DNA from: Planococcus donghaensis MPA1U2 | Lineage (GTDB): Bacteria; Bacillota; Bacilli; Bacillales_A; Planococcaceae | Assembly (NCBI RefSeq): GCF_000189395.1 | Contig: NZ_AEPB01000053.1 | Coordinates: 26,959 to 90,958, forward strand | Length of the DNA: 64,000 nt | Reading direction: 5' to 3' | Part shown: positions 8,239 to 17,802 of the stretch, piece by piece | Position numbering within the stretch: the stretch's first letter is position 1 | How the letters are laid out: each line of letters begins with the position of its first letter | Translations under genes and position numbers: made by a program | Notes under the pieces: model-generated | Database searches by the model: none | Told to the model about the DNA's origin: nothing | The model's input: only the letters and a program-made list of their open reading frames with translations

Positions 8239-8241
8239 AAT

Positions 8242-8661
8242 TTATTTAACGATAATAACAGGTGATTGTACACGTTTCGCCACTTTATGGCTAACGCTGC
8301 CAAGCACCATTTCTTGCAGTGAGTTTAATCCGCGGCTACCGATTAGTACAACGTCATAGCCAACTTCATTTGCATGCTTGACGATCGTAGGTCCTGGAAT
8401 GCCATGAAGCGTTTTTGTTTCGAAGTTAATACCAGCAGAACGGAAAATTTCTTCGAGCGGTACTAAATGCTTGCGACGTTCCAAATGAACTTCGTCGCTG
8501 CTTTGGCCATGAAGAATCTCAGTACGAGCTTTTTCATAATCAATCACATAAAGTAATGTGACAAATGCTTGGGGATTGGCTTTCGCCATTCTTACTGCTT
8601 CATGAGCAGCACGTTTTGAATGATCCGAGCCATCTGCTGCAACTAAAATTTTCTCATACAT
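8242..8661 (-). CDS. Universal stress protein, UspA family
   Basis: 139 residues, single Usp domain. Seen: 'ILVAADGSDHSKRAAHEA' at the N-terminus and the ATP-binding 'GSRGLNSLQEMVLGSVSHKV' loop (G-2x-G-9x-G(S/T)) near the C-terminus. RBS AAGGAGG, 7 nt from ATG. It follows the SulP transporter gene by 12 nt and is surely co-transcribed with it. This pairing is common in Bacillales and suggests that Usp modulates the transporter; that link is inference. Confidence 0.94.
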   Translation of the reverse strand: MYEKILVAADGSDHSKRAAHEAVRMAKANPQAFVTLLYVIDYEKARTEILHGQSSDEVHLERRKHLVPLEEIFRSAGINFETKTLHGIPGPTIVKHANEVGYDVVLIGSRGLNSLQEMVLGSVSHKVAKRVQSPVIIVK

Positions 8662-8673
8662 AGAGCATCCTCC

Positions 8674-10140
8674 TTATGATGTACCTTTACCCGCATTGCT
8701 GTAAGTTGCCAACTTATCAACAAGCTTTTGGCTTGAAGAGTTTAACCCGACAATTGTAACGGTTTGCCCCTGTGCTTGTAGTTTGTTCATAACTCGGTCG
8801 ATTGCACCGACACCTGAGTCGTCCCAAACGGTAGCATCTGTAAAGTCTAAAACAACTTCTTTCGAAACTTCTACATCGTCGAATTCGGAGACGAAGTCTT
8901 GAGAAGAAGCGAAAAACAATTGTCCGTGTATCGTATATCTATTCGACACATTGCTTTCCAATCCTTCTTTGCGTACTTCCACTTTGGAAATTTTAGCAGC
9001 AAACAGCACTGCACTTAAAATAACACCTGCAAATACACCTTTAGATAAATCATGTGTATAAACTACAACAACAACCGTTAACAACATAACAATTGCATCA
9101 GCTTTTGGAGCCGTCGCTAAATACTTGAAAGAACCCCAGTCAAAAGTACCGATACACACCATTACCATAATACCGGCTAAAACTGGCATTGGAATTTGAA
9201 TAACCCAGTTGCCCAAAACGATAATTAAGAACATCAAGAACACACCAGCAACAAAACTCGATAATCGTCCACGACCACCAGAACGAACGTTAATGCCCGA
9301 TTGACCGATCATCGCACAACCTGCCATTCCGCCGAAAAAGCCTGTGATAATGTTCGCGATTCCTTGTCCACGTGCTTCTTGGTTTTTATCTGATCCGGTT
9401 TCTGTTGCATCATCAATAATCGATGCCGTTAATAAAGACTCTAGTAAACCGATTACAGAAAGTGCCAATGCAGTCGGAAAAATGATTTGCAAAGTTTCAA
9501 AGTTAAACGGTACGCTTGGGATAAAGAAACTTGGCAATGTTTGCGAAATCGTGCCCAGACTGCCAACGTTTTGCATATCAATACCCGTGTAGATGACAAC
9601 CCCTGTTAAGACGAGGATAGCAATTAAGGGAGCCGGAATAGCGGTAAAGAAGCGAGGTAAAATATAAACAATCGCTAACGTAACGCCGACAAAAACATAA
9701 GTGATTGTATTAATGCCGAAGATAAATGGCACTTGTGCCATAAAGATTAAAATAGCTAATGAGTTAACAAAGCCAATCATGACCGCTCTAGGGATAAATT
9801 TCATAAAGCGCGCAACCTTTAAAACGCCAAAAATCAATTGCAGCACACCTGTTAAAACAGTAGCTGCTAGTAAGTAATCCAATCCGTGATCGCGGACCAA
9901 TAGCACCATTGCAAGCGCCATAGCACCTGTTGCTGCAGAAATCATACCCGGTCGACCGCCGACAAAAGCGATAATAACAGAGATAGAAAACGATGCGTAC
10001 AAGCCAACCATCGGGTCAACACCAGCGATGATAGAGAAAGCAATCGCTTCTGGTATAAGAGCAAGTGCGACAACAATTCCGGCTAAAATGTCTCCGCGAA
10101 TGTTTCCGAACCATTGCTCTTTGTAAGATAAAGTATTCAA
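8674..10140 (-). CDS. SulP family inorganic anion transporter with STAS domain
   Basis: 488 residues. About 11-14 membrane helices with the SulP signature around residues 20-70 ('[19 protein letters not shown]'), then a cytoplasmic STAS domain from about residue 390 ('[20 protein letters not shown]'). SulP proteins carry sulfate, bicarbonate or other anions; BicA-like bicarbonate uptake is one possibility, not proven by sequence. The start is TTG at 10140, supported by AGAAGGAA about 10 nt upstream. First gene of a two-gene operon with usp. Confidence 0.92.
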   Translation of the reverse strand: MNTLSYKEQWFGNIRGDILAGIVVALALIPEAIAFSIIAGVDPMVGLYASFSISVIIAFVGGRPGMISAATGAMALAMVLLVRDHGLDYLLAATVLTGVLQLIFGVLKVARFMKFIPRAVMIGFVNSLAILIFMAQVPFIFGINTITYVFVGVTLAIVYILPRFFTAIPAPLIAILVLTGVVIYTGIDMQNVGSLGTISQTLPSFFIPSVPFNFETLQIIFPTALALSVIGLLESLLTASIIDDATETGSDKNQEARGQGIANIITGFFGGMAGCAMIGQSGINVRSGGRGRLSSFVAGVFLMFLIIVLGNWVIQIPMPVLAGIMVMVCIGTFDWGSFKYLATAPKADAIVMLLTVVVVVYTHDLSKGVFAGVILSAVLFAAKISKVEVRKEGLESNVSNRYTIHGQLFFASSQDFVSEFDDVEVSKEVVLDFTDATVWDDSGVGAIDRVMNKLQAQGQTVTIVGLNSSSQKLVDKLATYSNAGKGTS

Positions 10141-10378
10141 AAATTCCCACTTCCTTCTATATTAATTTGTATTAATACCGTATCCAATAAACTAGTATGC
10201 AGCTTGTTGAAAATAGGTGAAAAGAAAAATTCATTCTTCATTCCTTTTCCTCAAGCTAGAAATGTTTTTTCAATTATAGGCTATAAAACTGTATCACCTT
10301 TTTTTTCAGATGTAAATACAATTCATTCAAACGCAGGTTTGACTGTGAAGGTTTGAGCGAATATACTAAAAGGAACAA

Positions 10379-10394
10379 TCAAACTCTTATTTGA
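10379..10394 (+). promoter_or_regulatory. CadC-type operator
   Basis: Imperfect palindrome TCAAACTCTTATTTGA, closely resembling the cad operator of S. aureus, immediately upstream of the cadC start. It would let CadC repress its own operon until Cd, Pb or Zn is bound. Confidence 0.65.
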
Positions 10395-10410
10395 ATGAAA
10401 GAGGTGCCAT

Positions 10411-10767
10411 ATGAAAGAGTTATGTGAAGTGACAAAAGTCCATCCGGAAGTTGTAGATCGTGTCCAGCAAAATATGCCTGACTTAGGGGACGTAGCCAAT
10501 TTATTTAAAGCATTGGCAGATGAAACAAGATTAAGCATTGCGTATGCTTTAACAATAGAAGAAGAAATGTGTGTTTGTGACATTGCAGCGGTTATCGGCT
10601 CTTCAATGGCGACAGCCTCTCATCATTTACGGTATTTGAGAGAACGGTCATTAGCGAAGTCTGAGCGCAAAGGAAAGCAAATTTATTACTCGTTATCCGA
10701 CAACCATGTACGTCAATTGGTGAAAATTGCTCACGAACATACGAAAGAAGGTGTGGAAATTGGTTAA
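10411..10767 (+). CDS. cadC: ArsR/SmtB-family metal-responsive repressor CadC
   Basis: 118 residues, winged helix. The N-terminal Cys ('MKELCEV') and the CVC pair in 'EEEMCVCDIAAVIG' correspond to the Cys ligands of CadC for Cd/Pb. The recognition helix is 'SSMATASHHLRYLRE'. It overlaps cadA by 8 nt, giving the classical cadCA operon, with a palindromic operator just upstream. Role: derepress cadA when toxic divalent metals enter. Confidence 0.93.
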   Translation: MKELCEVTKVHPEVVDRVQQNMPDLGDVANLFKALADETRLSIAYALTIEEEMCVCDIAAVIGSSMATASHHLRYLRERSLAKSERKGKQIYYSLSDNHVRQLVKIAHEHTKEGVEIG

Positions 10768-12829
10768 AACTTATCGTCTAGAGAATTTATCATGCACGAG
10801 TTGTGCGGCCAAATTCGAAAAAAATCTACGAGGGTTGCCTAATATAAAAAATGTCGATTTAAATTTTGGAGCTTCTAAGTTAACAATTGATGGGGATGTC
10901 TCTATTGAAGCACTTGAAAAAGCTGGGGCTTTTGATCATATTCGTGTTTATCCCGAAAAAGAAAAAGTTAAAGCAGTTCCATTTTATCAACGCAGACAAA
11001 CGGTAGAGACAGCTTTTTCTTTGCTATTGCTAATCGCAGGGATTATTGTTTCGTTTCAAACGAGTGAAACAAATCCTTGGGCCATCACATTCTTTGCAGG
11101 TTCTATGACAATTGGTGGATACCATATGTTTTGGACTGGCTTAAAAAACTTACGTGAGTTTCAGTTTGATATGAAAACGTTAATGACTATCGCCATTATT
11201 GGGGCGGTCATTATTGGCGAATGGCGAGAAGGGGCAGTTGTTGTCTTTCTCTTTGCTGTCAGTGAAACATTAGAGTCATTTTCGATGAACAAAGCGCGTC
11301 AGTCGATTCGCAGTTTAATGGATTTAGCACCAGCACGAGCGTTAATTCAACGTGCTGGTGAATTGATCGAGTTGGATACAGAAGATATTCGCATCGGGGA
11401 CATTTTAATCGTCAAACCGGGACAGAAAATTGCAATGGACGGCACGGTTCTTCGCGGAGAATCTGCTGTTAACCAAGCGGCAATTACTGGAGAATCGATT
11501 CCCGCGTTTAAAACTGTGGGGGATGAAGTATTTGCCGGCACCATGAACGAAGAAGGTGCGTTAGAAGTTACTGTCACAAAGCGAGTTGAAGATACGACGA
11601 TCACCAAAATTATTCATTTGGTTGAAGAAGCGCAAGCTGAAAAAGCACCAACTCAGAAGTTTGTGGATCAATTCGCCAAATATTATACACCTGCGATTAT
11701 TGTCATCGCATTTTTAGTAGCACTAGTACCTGGCTTTATAACCGGTAATTGGGAACTATGGGTTTATCAAGGATTGGCAGTACTTGTTGTCGGTTGTCCG
11801 TGTGCTTTAGTTGTTTCAACACCTGTAGCAATCGTAACCGCAATCGGTAACGCCGCGCGACAAGGTGTACTGATTAAAGGTGGTATTCACCTGGAAGAAA
11901 CGGGACAGATTAAGGCAGTTGCTTTTGATAAAACTGGAACCTTAACAAAAGGTTATCCCGAAGTAACAGACGTAATCGCTCAAGACATTACTACAAAAGA
12001 AGAGTTATTAAAGCTAGCGTCATCTGTAGAAACCATGTCGCAGCATCCTTTAGCAAAAGCGATTTCGAAAAAATCTGCAAGCACGTATCCTTCAGAGAAT
12101 TTTAATTCGGTCACAGGAAAAGGTGCATATGCCACAGTTAATGAAGAAACCATTTATGTTGGCAGTTTAATTTGGGCAGAAGAAAAGGGCTTACGCATTC
12201 CTGAAAAAGCGCGTAAACTTCAAGAGAGTGGAAAATCTGTCACTGCTGTCTTTTCAGAAACGGTATTGTTAGGCATTATCGCAATCGCTGATGCTATTCG
12301 TGTAGAAAGTCCATCTATTATTAAGCAGTTAAAAGCGATGGGCATCGAGCAAACCATCATGCTTACAGGAGATCATCCAGCAACGGCAACGGCCATTGGT
12401 GCAGAAATCGGGATGACAGATGTTCGAGCCGGTCTCATGCCAGAAGATAAATTAGCTGCGATAAAGGATCTTCAAAAACAATATGGGCGAGTCGCTATGG
12501 TTGGAGACGGCATTAATGACGCACCTGCGTTAGCTGCTTCAAGTATTGGTATTGCGATGGGTGGTGCAGGAACAGATGCAGCTCTAGAAACAGCAGATAT
12601 TGCGTTAATGGCGGATGATTTGGAAAAACTTCCTTATACGATTCGACTCAGCCGAAAGACATTGCGTATAATAAAAGAAAACATCGTCTTTGCATTAGGG
12701 CTCAAGGTGTTGGCATTGCTATTAATTATTCCTGGCTGGTTAACTTTATGGATCGCAATTTTTGCGGATATGGGTGCCACGCTATTGGTGATTTTAAATG
12801 CACTACGTCTTGTGAAAGTTCAGAAGTAA
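10760..12829 (+). CDS. cadA: Cd/Zn/Pb-exporting P1B-type ATPase
   Basis: 689 residues. The TTG start at 10760 is preferred (AGAAGG 8 nt upstream); GTG at 10751 is also in frame. One N-terminal HMA domain with CTSC near residue 12. Then eight membrane helices with the ion motif 'GCPCALVVSTP', actuator 'TGES', phosphorylation site 'DKTGTLT', nucleotide-binding 'QHPLAKAI' and hinge 'GDGINDAPAL'. It exports divalent soft metals across the membrane using ATP. Operon partner of cadC. Confidence 0.95.
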   Translation: MVKTYRLENLSCTSCAAKFEKNLRGLPNIKNVDLNFGASKLTIDGDVSIEALEKAGAFDHIRVYPEKEKVKAVPFYQRRQTVETAFSLLLLIAGIIVSFQTSETNPWAITFFAGSMTIGGYHMFWTGLKNLREFQFDMKTLMTIAIIGAVIIGEWREGAVVVFLFAVSETLESFSMNKARQSIRSLMDLAPARALIQRAGELIELDTEDIRIGDILIVKPGQKIAMDGTVLRGESAVNQAAITGESIPAFKTVGDEVFAGTMNEEGALEVTVTKRVEDTTITKIIHLVEEAQAEKAPTQKFVDQFAKYYTPAIIVIAFLVALVPGFITGNWELWVYQGLAVLVVGCPCALVVSTPVAIVTAIGNAARQGVLIKGGIHLEETGQIKAVAFDKTGTLTKGYPEVTDVIAQDITTKEELLKLASSVETMSQHPLAKAISKKSASTYPSENFNSVTGKGAYATVNEETIYVGSLIWAEEKGLRIPEKARKLQESGKSVTAVFSETVLLGIIAIADAIRVESPSIIKQLKAMGIEQTIMLTGDHPATATAIGAEIGMTDVRAGLMPEDKLAAIKDLQKQYGRVAMVGDGINDAPALAASSIGIAMGGAGTDAALETADIALMADDLEKLPYTIRLSRKTLRIIKENIVFALGLKVLALLLIIPGWLTLWIAIFADMGATLLVILNALRLVKVQK

Positions 12830-12850
12830 GGTACGCTTGGAGGTTATGTA

Positions 12851-13972
12851 TTGAGATTAACAGAATGGACAATGGAAGAGCAGGAACAGCTAATTCATTT
12901 TATGACAACAAATTCTTGGCCTTTTCATGGTCATGAACACCCAGTCCGAGCTTTGATTGAAAAAACAATTGAAGAAGGCGGCTATAAATCAGATCAAGTT
13001 ACAACGTTTTGGATTGAAGATGAAGATAAAAAGCAAGTAGGTTTAGTGCAAATCTTTGATTTGCAAGACGACATTCCATTGTTTGACTTGAGAATTGCGG
13101 ATCCGTATCGAAACAAAGGGTACGGACCTAAAGCTTTGAAGATGGTAGCAGATTATGTGTTTTCACTACCTGAAAAGAAAATTCGTTTAGAAGGCAATAC
13201 ACGCCATGATAATTTTGCCATGCGTAAAGCGTTTGAACGTACAGGTTTTGTTAAAGAAGCGCATTTACGACAAGCTTGGTTTTCGCCACGAGAAAATCGC
13301 TATTACGATGCAGTAATTTATGGCATGACACGTGAAGACTGGCAAGCTGGAATTACCACACCCGTTCTTTGGGATGATGCTGTGATTGAGAAGAAGTCAC
13401 GACCATTTAATCCTGTCTTACTCGATTTCCCGGAAGAATTTGAATCAGAACGACTGCTGATTCGGGCACCTAGAAGAGAAGATGCAAAGGCTAATTATGA
13501 AGCAGTCATGCATTCGCTAGAATCATTTCGACCGTGGTTGCAATTTGCGCAACAAAAACCAGACCTTGCACAAACCGAGGCAACATTAATTGAAGCAGAA
13601 GCAAACTTTAAATTACGTAAAGATTTGCGCTTGCATTTTTTCTTGAAAGAAACCGGACAATTTATCGGTTCTACAGGGTTGCATCGCATCGACTGGGAAG
13701 TGCGTAAATTTGAAATTGGCTATTGGGTAGACAGCCGCTACGAAGGCAAGGGCTTTGTCTCAGAAGCAGTAGACCGCATTACGCGTTTTGCGTTTGAAGA
13801 GTTAGGGGCAAATCGTGTCGAGATTCGTTGCGACCCAGATAATGTTCGGAGCCGCGCAGTAGCGAACCGACTCAATTTTGAATTAGAAGGTATTTTGCGT
13901 AACGATACAATTTCTCGTGTTGGAAACAAACTACGCGATACATGCGTATATGCGAAAATTCGGGAAGAATAG
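12851..13972 (+). CDS. Tandem two-domain GNAT N-acetyltransferase
   Basis: 373 residues with two complete GNAT domains: residues about 1-165 ('DPYRNKGYGPKALKM' acetyl-CoA loop) and about 195-365 ('DSRYEGKGFVSEAVDRI' loop, RimJ/RimL-like). The TTG start is fixed by GGAGG 7 nt upstream. It lies only 21 bp after cadA without a terminator between, so it may be read through from the cad promoter. Targets are unknown; the second half resembles ribosomal-protein or small-molecule acetylases. Confidence 0.88.
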   Translation: MRLTEWTMEEQEQLIHFMTTNSWPFHGHEHPVRALIEKTIEEGGYKSDQVTTFWIEDEDKKQVGLVQIFDLQDDIPLFDLRIADPYRNKGYGPKALKMVADYVFSLPEKKIRLEGNTRHDNFAMRKAFERTGFVKEAHLRQAWFSPRENRYYDAVIYGMTREDWQAGITTPVLWDDAVIEKKSRPFNPVLLDFPEEFESERLLIRAPRREDAKANYEAVMHSLESFRPWLQFAQQKPDLAQTEATLIEAEANFKLRKDLRLHFFLKETGQFIGSTGLHRIDWEVRKFEIGYWVDSRYEGKGFVSEAVDRITRFAFEELGANRVEIRCDPDNVRSRAVANRLNFELEGILRNDTISRVGNKLRDTCVYAKIREE

Positions 13973-13980
13973 CAATTATA

Positions 13981-14025
13981 CAAACAGGAAGGGCAATTAC
14001 GTAATTGCCCTTCCTGTTTGTATAT
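13981..14025 (+). terminator. Terminator: 40-bp perfect palindrome
   Basis: Arms at 13981-14000 and 14001-14020 are exact reverse complements (20 bp each), beginning CAAACAGGAAGGGC. It forms a very stable hairpin after the double GNAT gene, followed by a T-rich stretch. Confidence 0.8.
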
Positions 14026-14040
14026 AATAATCTAGTAAAC

Positions 14041-14090
14041 AAAAAGGGTTGACCACAAAGCCGTTTATTACGACTTTTGGGTCAACCCTT
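14041..14090 (-). terminator. Terminator for the 51-residue membrane protein gene
   Basis: Outer stem AAAGGGTTGACC with GGTCAACCCTTT; on the minus strand it ends in five T. Confidence 0.75.
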
Positions 14091-14111
14091 TGAGTATTTA
14101 TCATGCTATGG

Positions 14112-14267
14112 TTATAAACCTTTACGACCGGTAACCAAATTGATAACTAAAATGATTGCAGCAATAATTAATAGAATGTGTATTAGACCGCCTGCTACGT
14201 CCATTAAGAATCCGATAAGCCATATTACAATAACAACTGCAAGAATAATCCAAAGAATACGTGCCAT
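14112..14267 (-). CDS. Small membrane protein, lmo0937 family
   Basis: 51 residues starting MARILWIILAVVIVIWLIGF and ending GRKGL: two hydrophobic helices around a 'MDVAGGLIHILL' turn. The pattern matches the lmo0937-type family of tiny membrane proteins, a known sigma-B target in Listeria. AGGTG stands 8 nt before the ATG. A clear sigma-B-type promoter lies 50 bp upstream and a terminator lies 22 bp downstream, so this is a complete single-gene unit. Function unknown; probably envelope stress. Confidence 0.85.
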   Translation of the reverse strand: MARILWIILAVVIVIWLIGFLMDVAGGLIHILLIIAAIILVINLVTGRKGL

Positions 14268-14316
14268 GTTTTTTCACCTAACCTTTCTGTAATCGTTATT
14301 TTGATTATAGTAATAA

Positions 14317-14342
14317 GTACCCCAGCGATAATTAGCTTAAAC
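14317..14342 (-). promoter_or_regulatory. Sigma-B-type promoter
   Basis: On the minus strand GTTTAA, 14 nt, GGGTAC. This matches the sigma-B consensus GTTTAA / GGGTAT at 11 of 12 positions. It drives the lmo0937-family gene. Confidence 0.8.
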
Positions 14343-14443
14343 CTTTCTGAAAAAATGAATTGTTTAAAGTGAGACTCAGTCCAGTTGTTTCAATGATGGC
14401 GGTATAGTAAACTGAACATAGCTAAGTGAGGGAGGAAAGAATT

Positions 14444-14866
14444 TTGCCTACTCCAAGTATGGAAGACCATATTGAAATCATATATTCTTTAATTGAGCAA
14501 AAAGGCTATGCGCGAGTATCAGATATCGCGGAGGCCTTATCCGTGTTACCATCTTCTGTGACTAAGATGGTGCAGAAGCTAGATAAAGACGGATACTTAA
14601 TATACGAACGCTACAGAGGTCTCGTGTTGACCCCCAAAGGCCAAAAGCTAGGTAAACGGCTATTAGAACGACATGGCTTACTGGAGCAGTTTCTACAGCT
14701 AATCGGTGTGGAAGAAGAACGGATTTATGAAGATGTTGAAGGTATTGAACATCATTTGAGCTGGAATTCAATCGATCGGATTGCTGATTTGGTCCAACTA
14801 CTGGAAGAAAGCCCGGATTTTACGGAAAAACTTAAGAAAATGAAAGCAGCAGGAAAAGATAGTTAA
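14444..14866 (+). CDS. mntR: Manganese-responsive transcriptional regulator MntR
   Basis: 140 residues, DtxR family. The TTG start at 14444 has GGAGG 8 nt upstream and gives the N-terminus [14 protein letters not shown], which aligns directly with B. subtilis MntR. Metal ligands visible: Asp8, Glu11, the His in '[10 protein letters not shown]' and the Glu-x-x-Glu-His cluster of '[10 protein letters not shown]'. With Mn(II) bound it represses manganese uptake genes. No Mn transporter gene is next to it; it acts elsewhere in the genome. Confidence 0.95.
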   Translation: MPTPSMEDHIEIIYSLIEQKGYARVSDIAEALSVLPSSVTKMVQKLDKDGYLIYERYRGLVLTPKGQKLGKRLLERHGLLEQFLQLIGVEEERIYEDVEGIEHHLSWNSIDRIADLVQLLEESPDFTEKLKKMKAAGKDS

Positions 14867-14887
14867 AGAAAATAGGAGGAACTAATT

Positions 14888-15748
14888 ATGGCTTTGCACC
14901 CAGGGTTAAAAGCAACATTACAAGTAAAAGATCGTTCAACGTCGCAATGGATCTTATCAGATGGTTCAGGCGATGAAGTAATGATGAACGCATCAGAAAT
15001 AGAAGAAGGTCAGGAAATTGGAGAGGAAATTGAAGTTTTTCTTTACCGCAATCGCCAAGGTGGCGTTTCGGCAACACCAATGATTCCGCATATTTTGCCA
15101 AGTGAATATGGCTGGGCGAAAATTTTGAAAGTATCGCAACGTGAAGGAGCGGTAGTTGATATTGGCACAACACGCGAAGTGTATTTGTTGCCAGCGGATC
15201 TGCCACAAATTTTAGAGTTGTGGCCAAAACAAGGTGATCATATCTTTATGACACTTCGTACAGATCGCCATGGTGATTTATATGGCCGTTTAGCTACGGA
15301 AGAAAAAGTATTGGAATTAATGGAGCCAGCTCCAGAAACGCTTTTTAACCAAAACATACAAGCGCGTGCTTATCGTCTATTACCAGTGGGTACATTCATG
15401 TTATCGGTACCAGAAATGCACCGAATCTTTGTTCATGAAACAGAGCGTAGTGAAGAACCGCGCTTAGGTGAAGAAAAAACAGTACGCATTATCGGCGTAA
15501 AAGACGATGGTACATTGAATGGTTCGTTACTTCCTAGAAAACAAGAACGATTAGCAGACGATGCCGAAGAAATTATGCGTTATTTAGAAGAGTCAGGCGG
15601 GAAAATGCCGTTTACGGATAAATCTTCACCAGACGAAATCCAAGAAATTTTCGGTATGAGTAAAGCTGCTTTTAAACGTGCACTCGGGAAATTGTACAAA
15701 AACCGTCAAATCATTCAAGAAGAAGGCTGGACAAAGTCCACAAAGTAA
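14888..15748 (+). CDS. cvfB: CvfB family S1-type RNA-binding protein
   Basis: 286 residues, typical CvfB/YitL length. Several S1-like OB folds (N-terminal 'GLKATLQVKDRS', then 'GWAKILKVSQREGAVVDIG', then 'YRLLPVGTFMLSVPEMHRIFVH') and a C-terminal winged helix ('FGMSKAAFKRALGKLYKNRQI'). In S. aureus CvfB binds RNA and influences virulence gene expression. RBS AGGAGG upstream. It follows mntR by 21 bp and may share its transcript. Confidence 0.92.
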   Translation: MALHPGLKATLQVKDRSTSQWILSDGSGDEVMMNASEIEEGQEIGEEIEVFLYRNRQGGVSATPMIPHILPSEYGWAKILKVSQREGAVVDIGTTREVYLLPADLPQILELWPKQGDHIFMTLRTDRHGDLYGRLATEEKVLELMEPAPETLFNQNIQARAYRLLPVGTFMLSVPEMHRIFVHETERSEEPRLGEEKTVRIIGVKDDGTLNGSLLPRKQERLADDAEEIMRYLEESGGKMPFTDKSSPDEIQEIFGMSKAAFKRALGKLYKNRQIIQEEGWTKSTK

Positions 15749-15801
15749 AGGAACCTTTTCAAGTTAATTTCGTATTAATTTGAAGAAAGGGGCAAGTTCA
15801 A

Positions 15802-16689
15802 ATGAAAAAAATAATTACTGTTATAGCATTACTGTTTACACTATCAGTTGTACTACCTTCTTATAGTTCGGCAAATGTCGGCATCAATGAGAAGTTCGGT
15901 TTGCCAATCGTAGTTTACGGAGGCAATTTATCAGCTGATGAAAAAGCATCTGTAGCTGAGAGTTTAGATGTTGCAGGAGAAGTAGATGTAGAAGAAATTG
16001 AAGTAACGGGTCAAGATTTGATCAAGTACATTAAAGACGGTGATTCTCGCGCCAATATGTATTCATCAGCAAAAATCACACGTAAAGATGAAGGTGCGGG
16101 CTTAGTCATTGAAATCGTAACACCTGATAACATTACACAAGTAACAACAGAAATGTATGCCAATGCGATGTTGACTGCTGGTATTGAAAACGCAACAGTA
16201 GAAGTAGCAGCACCAAAAGCCGTTACCGGACATTCAGCACTTGTTGGAATTTATAAAGCTTACGAAGTGAATGGAGAAGCACTAGATCCTGAGCGTACTG
16301 ACGTAGCTAACGATGAATTGACAGTAGCTACGGAGCTTGTAGACGGTGGTGTTGGGGACGATGAAGTTAGCGAGTTGTTAACAGAAATCAAAAAGCAAAT
16401 TGCTGAAAAAAACCCAGCTTCGCGTGAAGAAGTAGAACAGATTGTTGAAGAGCAATTAGATAAGCTTCAAATTGAGTTGAGCCCGGAAGATCGTCAATTA
16501 TTAGTGGATTTGATGGACCGTATTCGCCAACTAGATATTGATTTTTCGAAATGGTCAACTCAACTAGAAGATTTGAGTAAAACAATTGAAGATAAAATCA
16601 CTACAATCGTTAATGACGAAGGATTTTGGGCAAGTGTAAAAAAATTCTTTAAAAATATAGCAGATACAGTAAGTGGTTGGTTCAATTAA
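15802..16689 (+). CDS. Exported DUF1002 protein (YpuA-like)
   Basis: 295 residues. A clear signal peptide ends around 'SYSSANVG' (residue 25-27). The body matches DUF1002: 'FGLPIVVYGGNLSADEKASV', 'GAGLVIEIVTPDNITQVT', 'TGHSALVGIYKAYE'. The C-terminal third is charged and helical (a likely coiled coil at 200-250) and ends in an amphipathic 'WASVKKFFKNIADTVSGWF' segment. The B. subtilis relative YpuA has no firm role. RBS AAAGGGG; own terminator. Confidence 0.9.
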   Translation: MKKIITVIALLFTLSVVLPSYSSANVGINEKFGLPIVVYGGNLSADEKASVAESLDVAGEVDVEEIEVTGQDLIKYIKDGDSRANMYSSAKITRKDEGAGLVIEIVTPDNITQVTTEMYANAMLTAGIENATVEVAAPKAVTGHSALVGIYKAYEVNGEALDPERTDVANDELTVATELVDGGVGDDEVSELLTEIKKQIAEKNPASREEVEQIVEEQLDKLQIELSPEDRQLLVDLMDRIRQLDIDFSKWSTQLEDLSKTIEDKITTIVNDEGFWASVKKFFKNIADTVSGWFN

Positions 16690-16692
16690 ATG

Positions 16693-16731
16693 AAAACAGG
16701 CAAACCTTAAAAAAGGTTTGCCTGTTTTTTG
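16693..16731 (+). terminator. Terminator after the ypuA-like gene
   Basis: A 16-bp perfect stem (AAAACAGGCAAACCTT with its complement), AAAA loop, T run. Confidence 0.9.
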
Positions 16732-16784
16732 TTAAAGTTCAATATCTTGAGGAGAACAAAAGTCAGTGATAGTATAAAGTTAAT

Positions 16785-16800
16785 ATCTTGAATTGGAGAT
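16785..16800 (+). promoter_or_regulatory. MhqR-like operator before the mhqO-type gene
   Basis: ATCTTGAATTGGAGAT differs from the palindrome ATCTCGAATTCGAGAT at two positions. A second partial copy (ATCTTGAGGAGA) lies at 16744-16755. The site falls between a TATAAA box (16773-16778) and the ribosome site, where a repressor would block transcription. Confidence 0.7.
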
Positions 16801-16818
16801 AAATAGGGAGGGGTAATA

Positions 16819-17784
16819 ATGAAGTTGGAAGGTATTCATCACGTTTCAGCGATAACAGCAAATGCGGTTGCCAACCATGATTTTTTTACTCGGATTCTTG
16901 GGTTGCGTTTAGTTAAAAAAACGGTCAATCAAGATAATCCCTCTTCTTATCATTTATTTTATGCGGATGCTGTTGGGACGCCGGGTACGGATATGACGTA
17001 TTTTGATATCCCTATGGCAGGACGTACTTATCCCGGTGTATCAAGTATAAGTAATACGGCATTTCGTGTGAAAAACGTTGAGGCATTAGATTATTGGATA
17101 GATCGTTTTGAACGATTTAACGTACCTCATGGAAAAAAAGAGCAACGCTTTAACCGCTCGACTTTAACATTTCAAGATTTTGAAGGTTCTAGATTAATGT
17201 TAGTTGTAGACGATGGCAGTGGAATTGAATACGGCATTCCATGGACAAAAAGTGGAGTTCCAGAAGATTTTGCGATTGTTGGATTAGGTCCCGTTAGGTT
17301 GACGGTTCGAAAAAGCGATAAAACGGTAGCTGTCTTAACTACTGTTATGGGATTTGAACAAATTGGCGAATATCCATCAACTGTAGAGGGGCAAAAAGAT
17401 ATTTTAGTCTTTTCAACAGGAAATGGCGGTCCTGCTGGCGAAATACATGTAGAAGAACGATCGGACCTTCCGCCAGAACGCCCTGGTAGAGGAAGTGTTC
17501 ATCATGTTGCATTCCGTATCAAGACAGATGAAGAATATAGTAAATGGAATGAGCATTTGCGTGCAAATGGATTGATGACTTCAGGAGAAATCGATCGTCA
17601 TTATTTTAAGGCTATTTACTTTAGAGAACCAAATGGAATTCTCTTTGAATTATCAACAGATGGGCCAGGGTTTGCAACAGACGAACCGATTGACCGCTTA
17701 GGAAATGGACTTGCGTTACCACCATTTTTAGAAGCAAAGCGCAGTCAAATCGAAGCATCTTTAAAACCATTGGACACCGAATAG
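16819..17784 (+). CDS. mhqO: Ring-cleaving VOC-family dioxygenase, MhqO/MhqA type
   Basis: 321 residues, two vicinal-oxygen-chelate modules: residues 1-130 ('GIHHVSAITANAVANHDFF' supplies the first His ligand) and 150-275 ('GSVHHVAFRI' and 'ILFELSTDGPGF' supply the second His and the Glu). Members cleave hydroquinone-type rings with Fe(II) and are induced by quinone stress. The MhqR-type operator immediately upstream fits this role well. RBS GGGAGGGG. Co-transcribed with a small GNAT gene 18 bp downstream. Confidence 0.9.
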   Translation: MKLEGIHHVSAITANAVANHDFFTRILGLRLVKKTVNQDNPSSYHLFYADAVGTPGTDMTYFDIPMAGRTYPGVSSISNTAFRVKNVEALDYWIDRFERFNVPHGKKEQRFNRSTLTFQDFEGSRLMLVVDDGSGIEYGIPWTKSGVPEDFAIVGLGPVRLTVRKSDKTVAVLTTVMGFEQIGEYPSTVEGQKDILVFSTGNGGPAGEIHVEERSDLPPERPGRGSVHHVAFRIKTDEEYSKWNEHLRANGLMTSGEIDRHYFKAIYFREPNGILFELSTDGPGFATDEPIDRLGNGLALPPFLEAKRSQIEASLKPLDTE

Positions 17785-17802
17785 AATAGGGGGAAATAGA
17801 AT

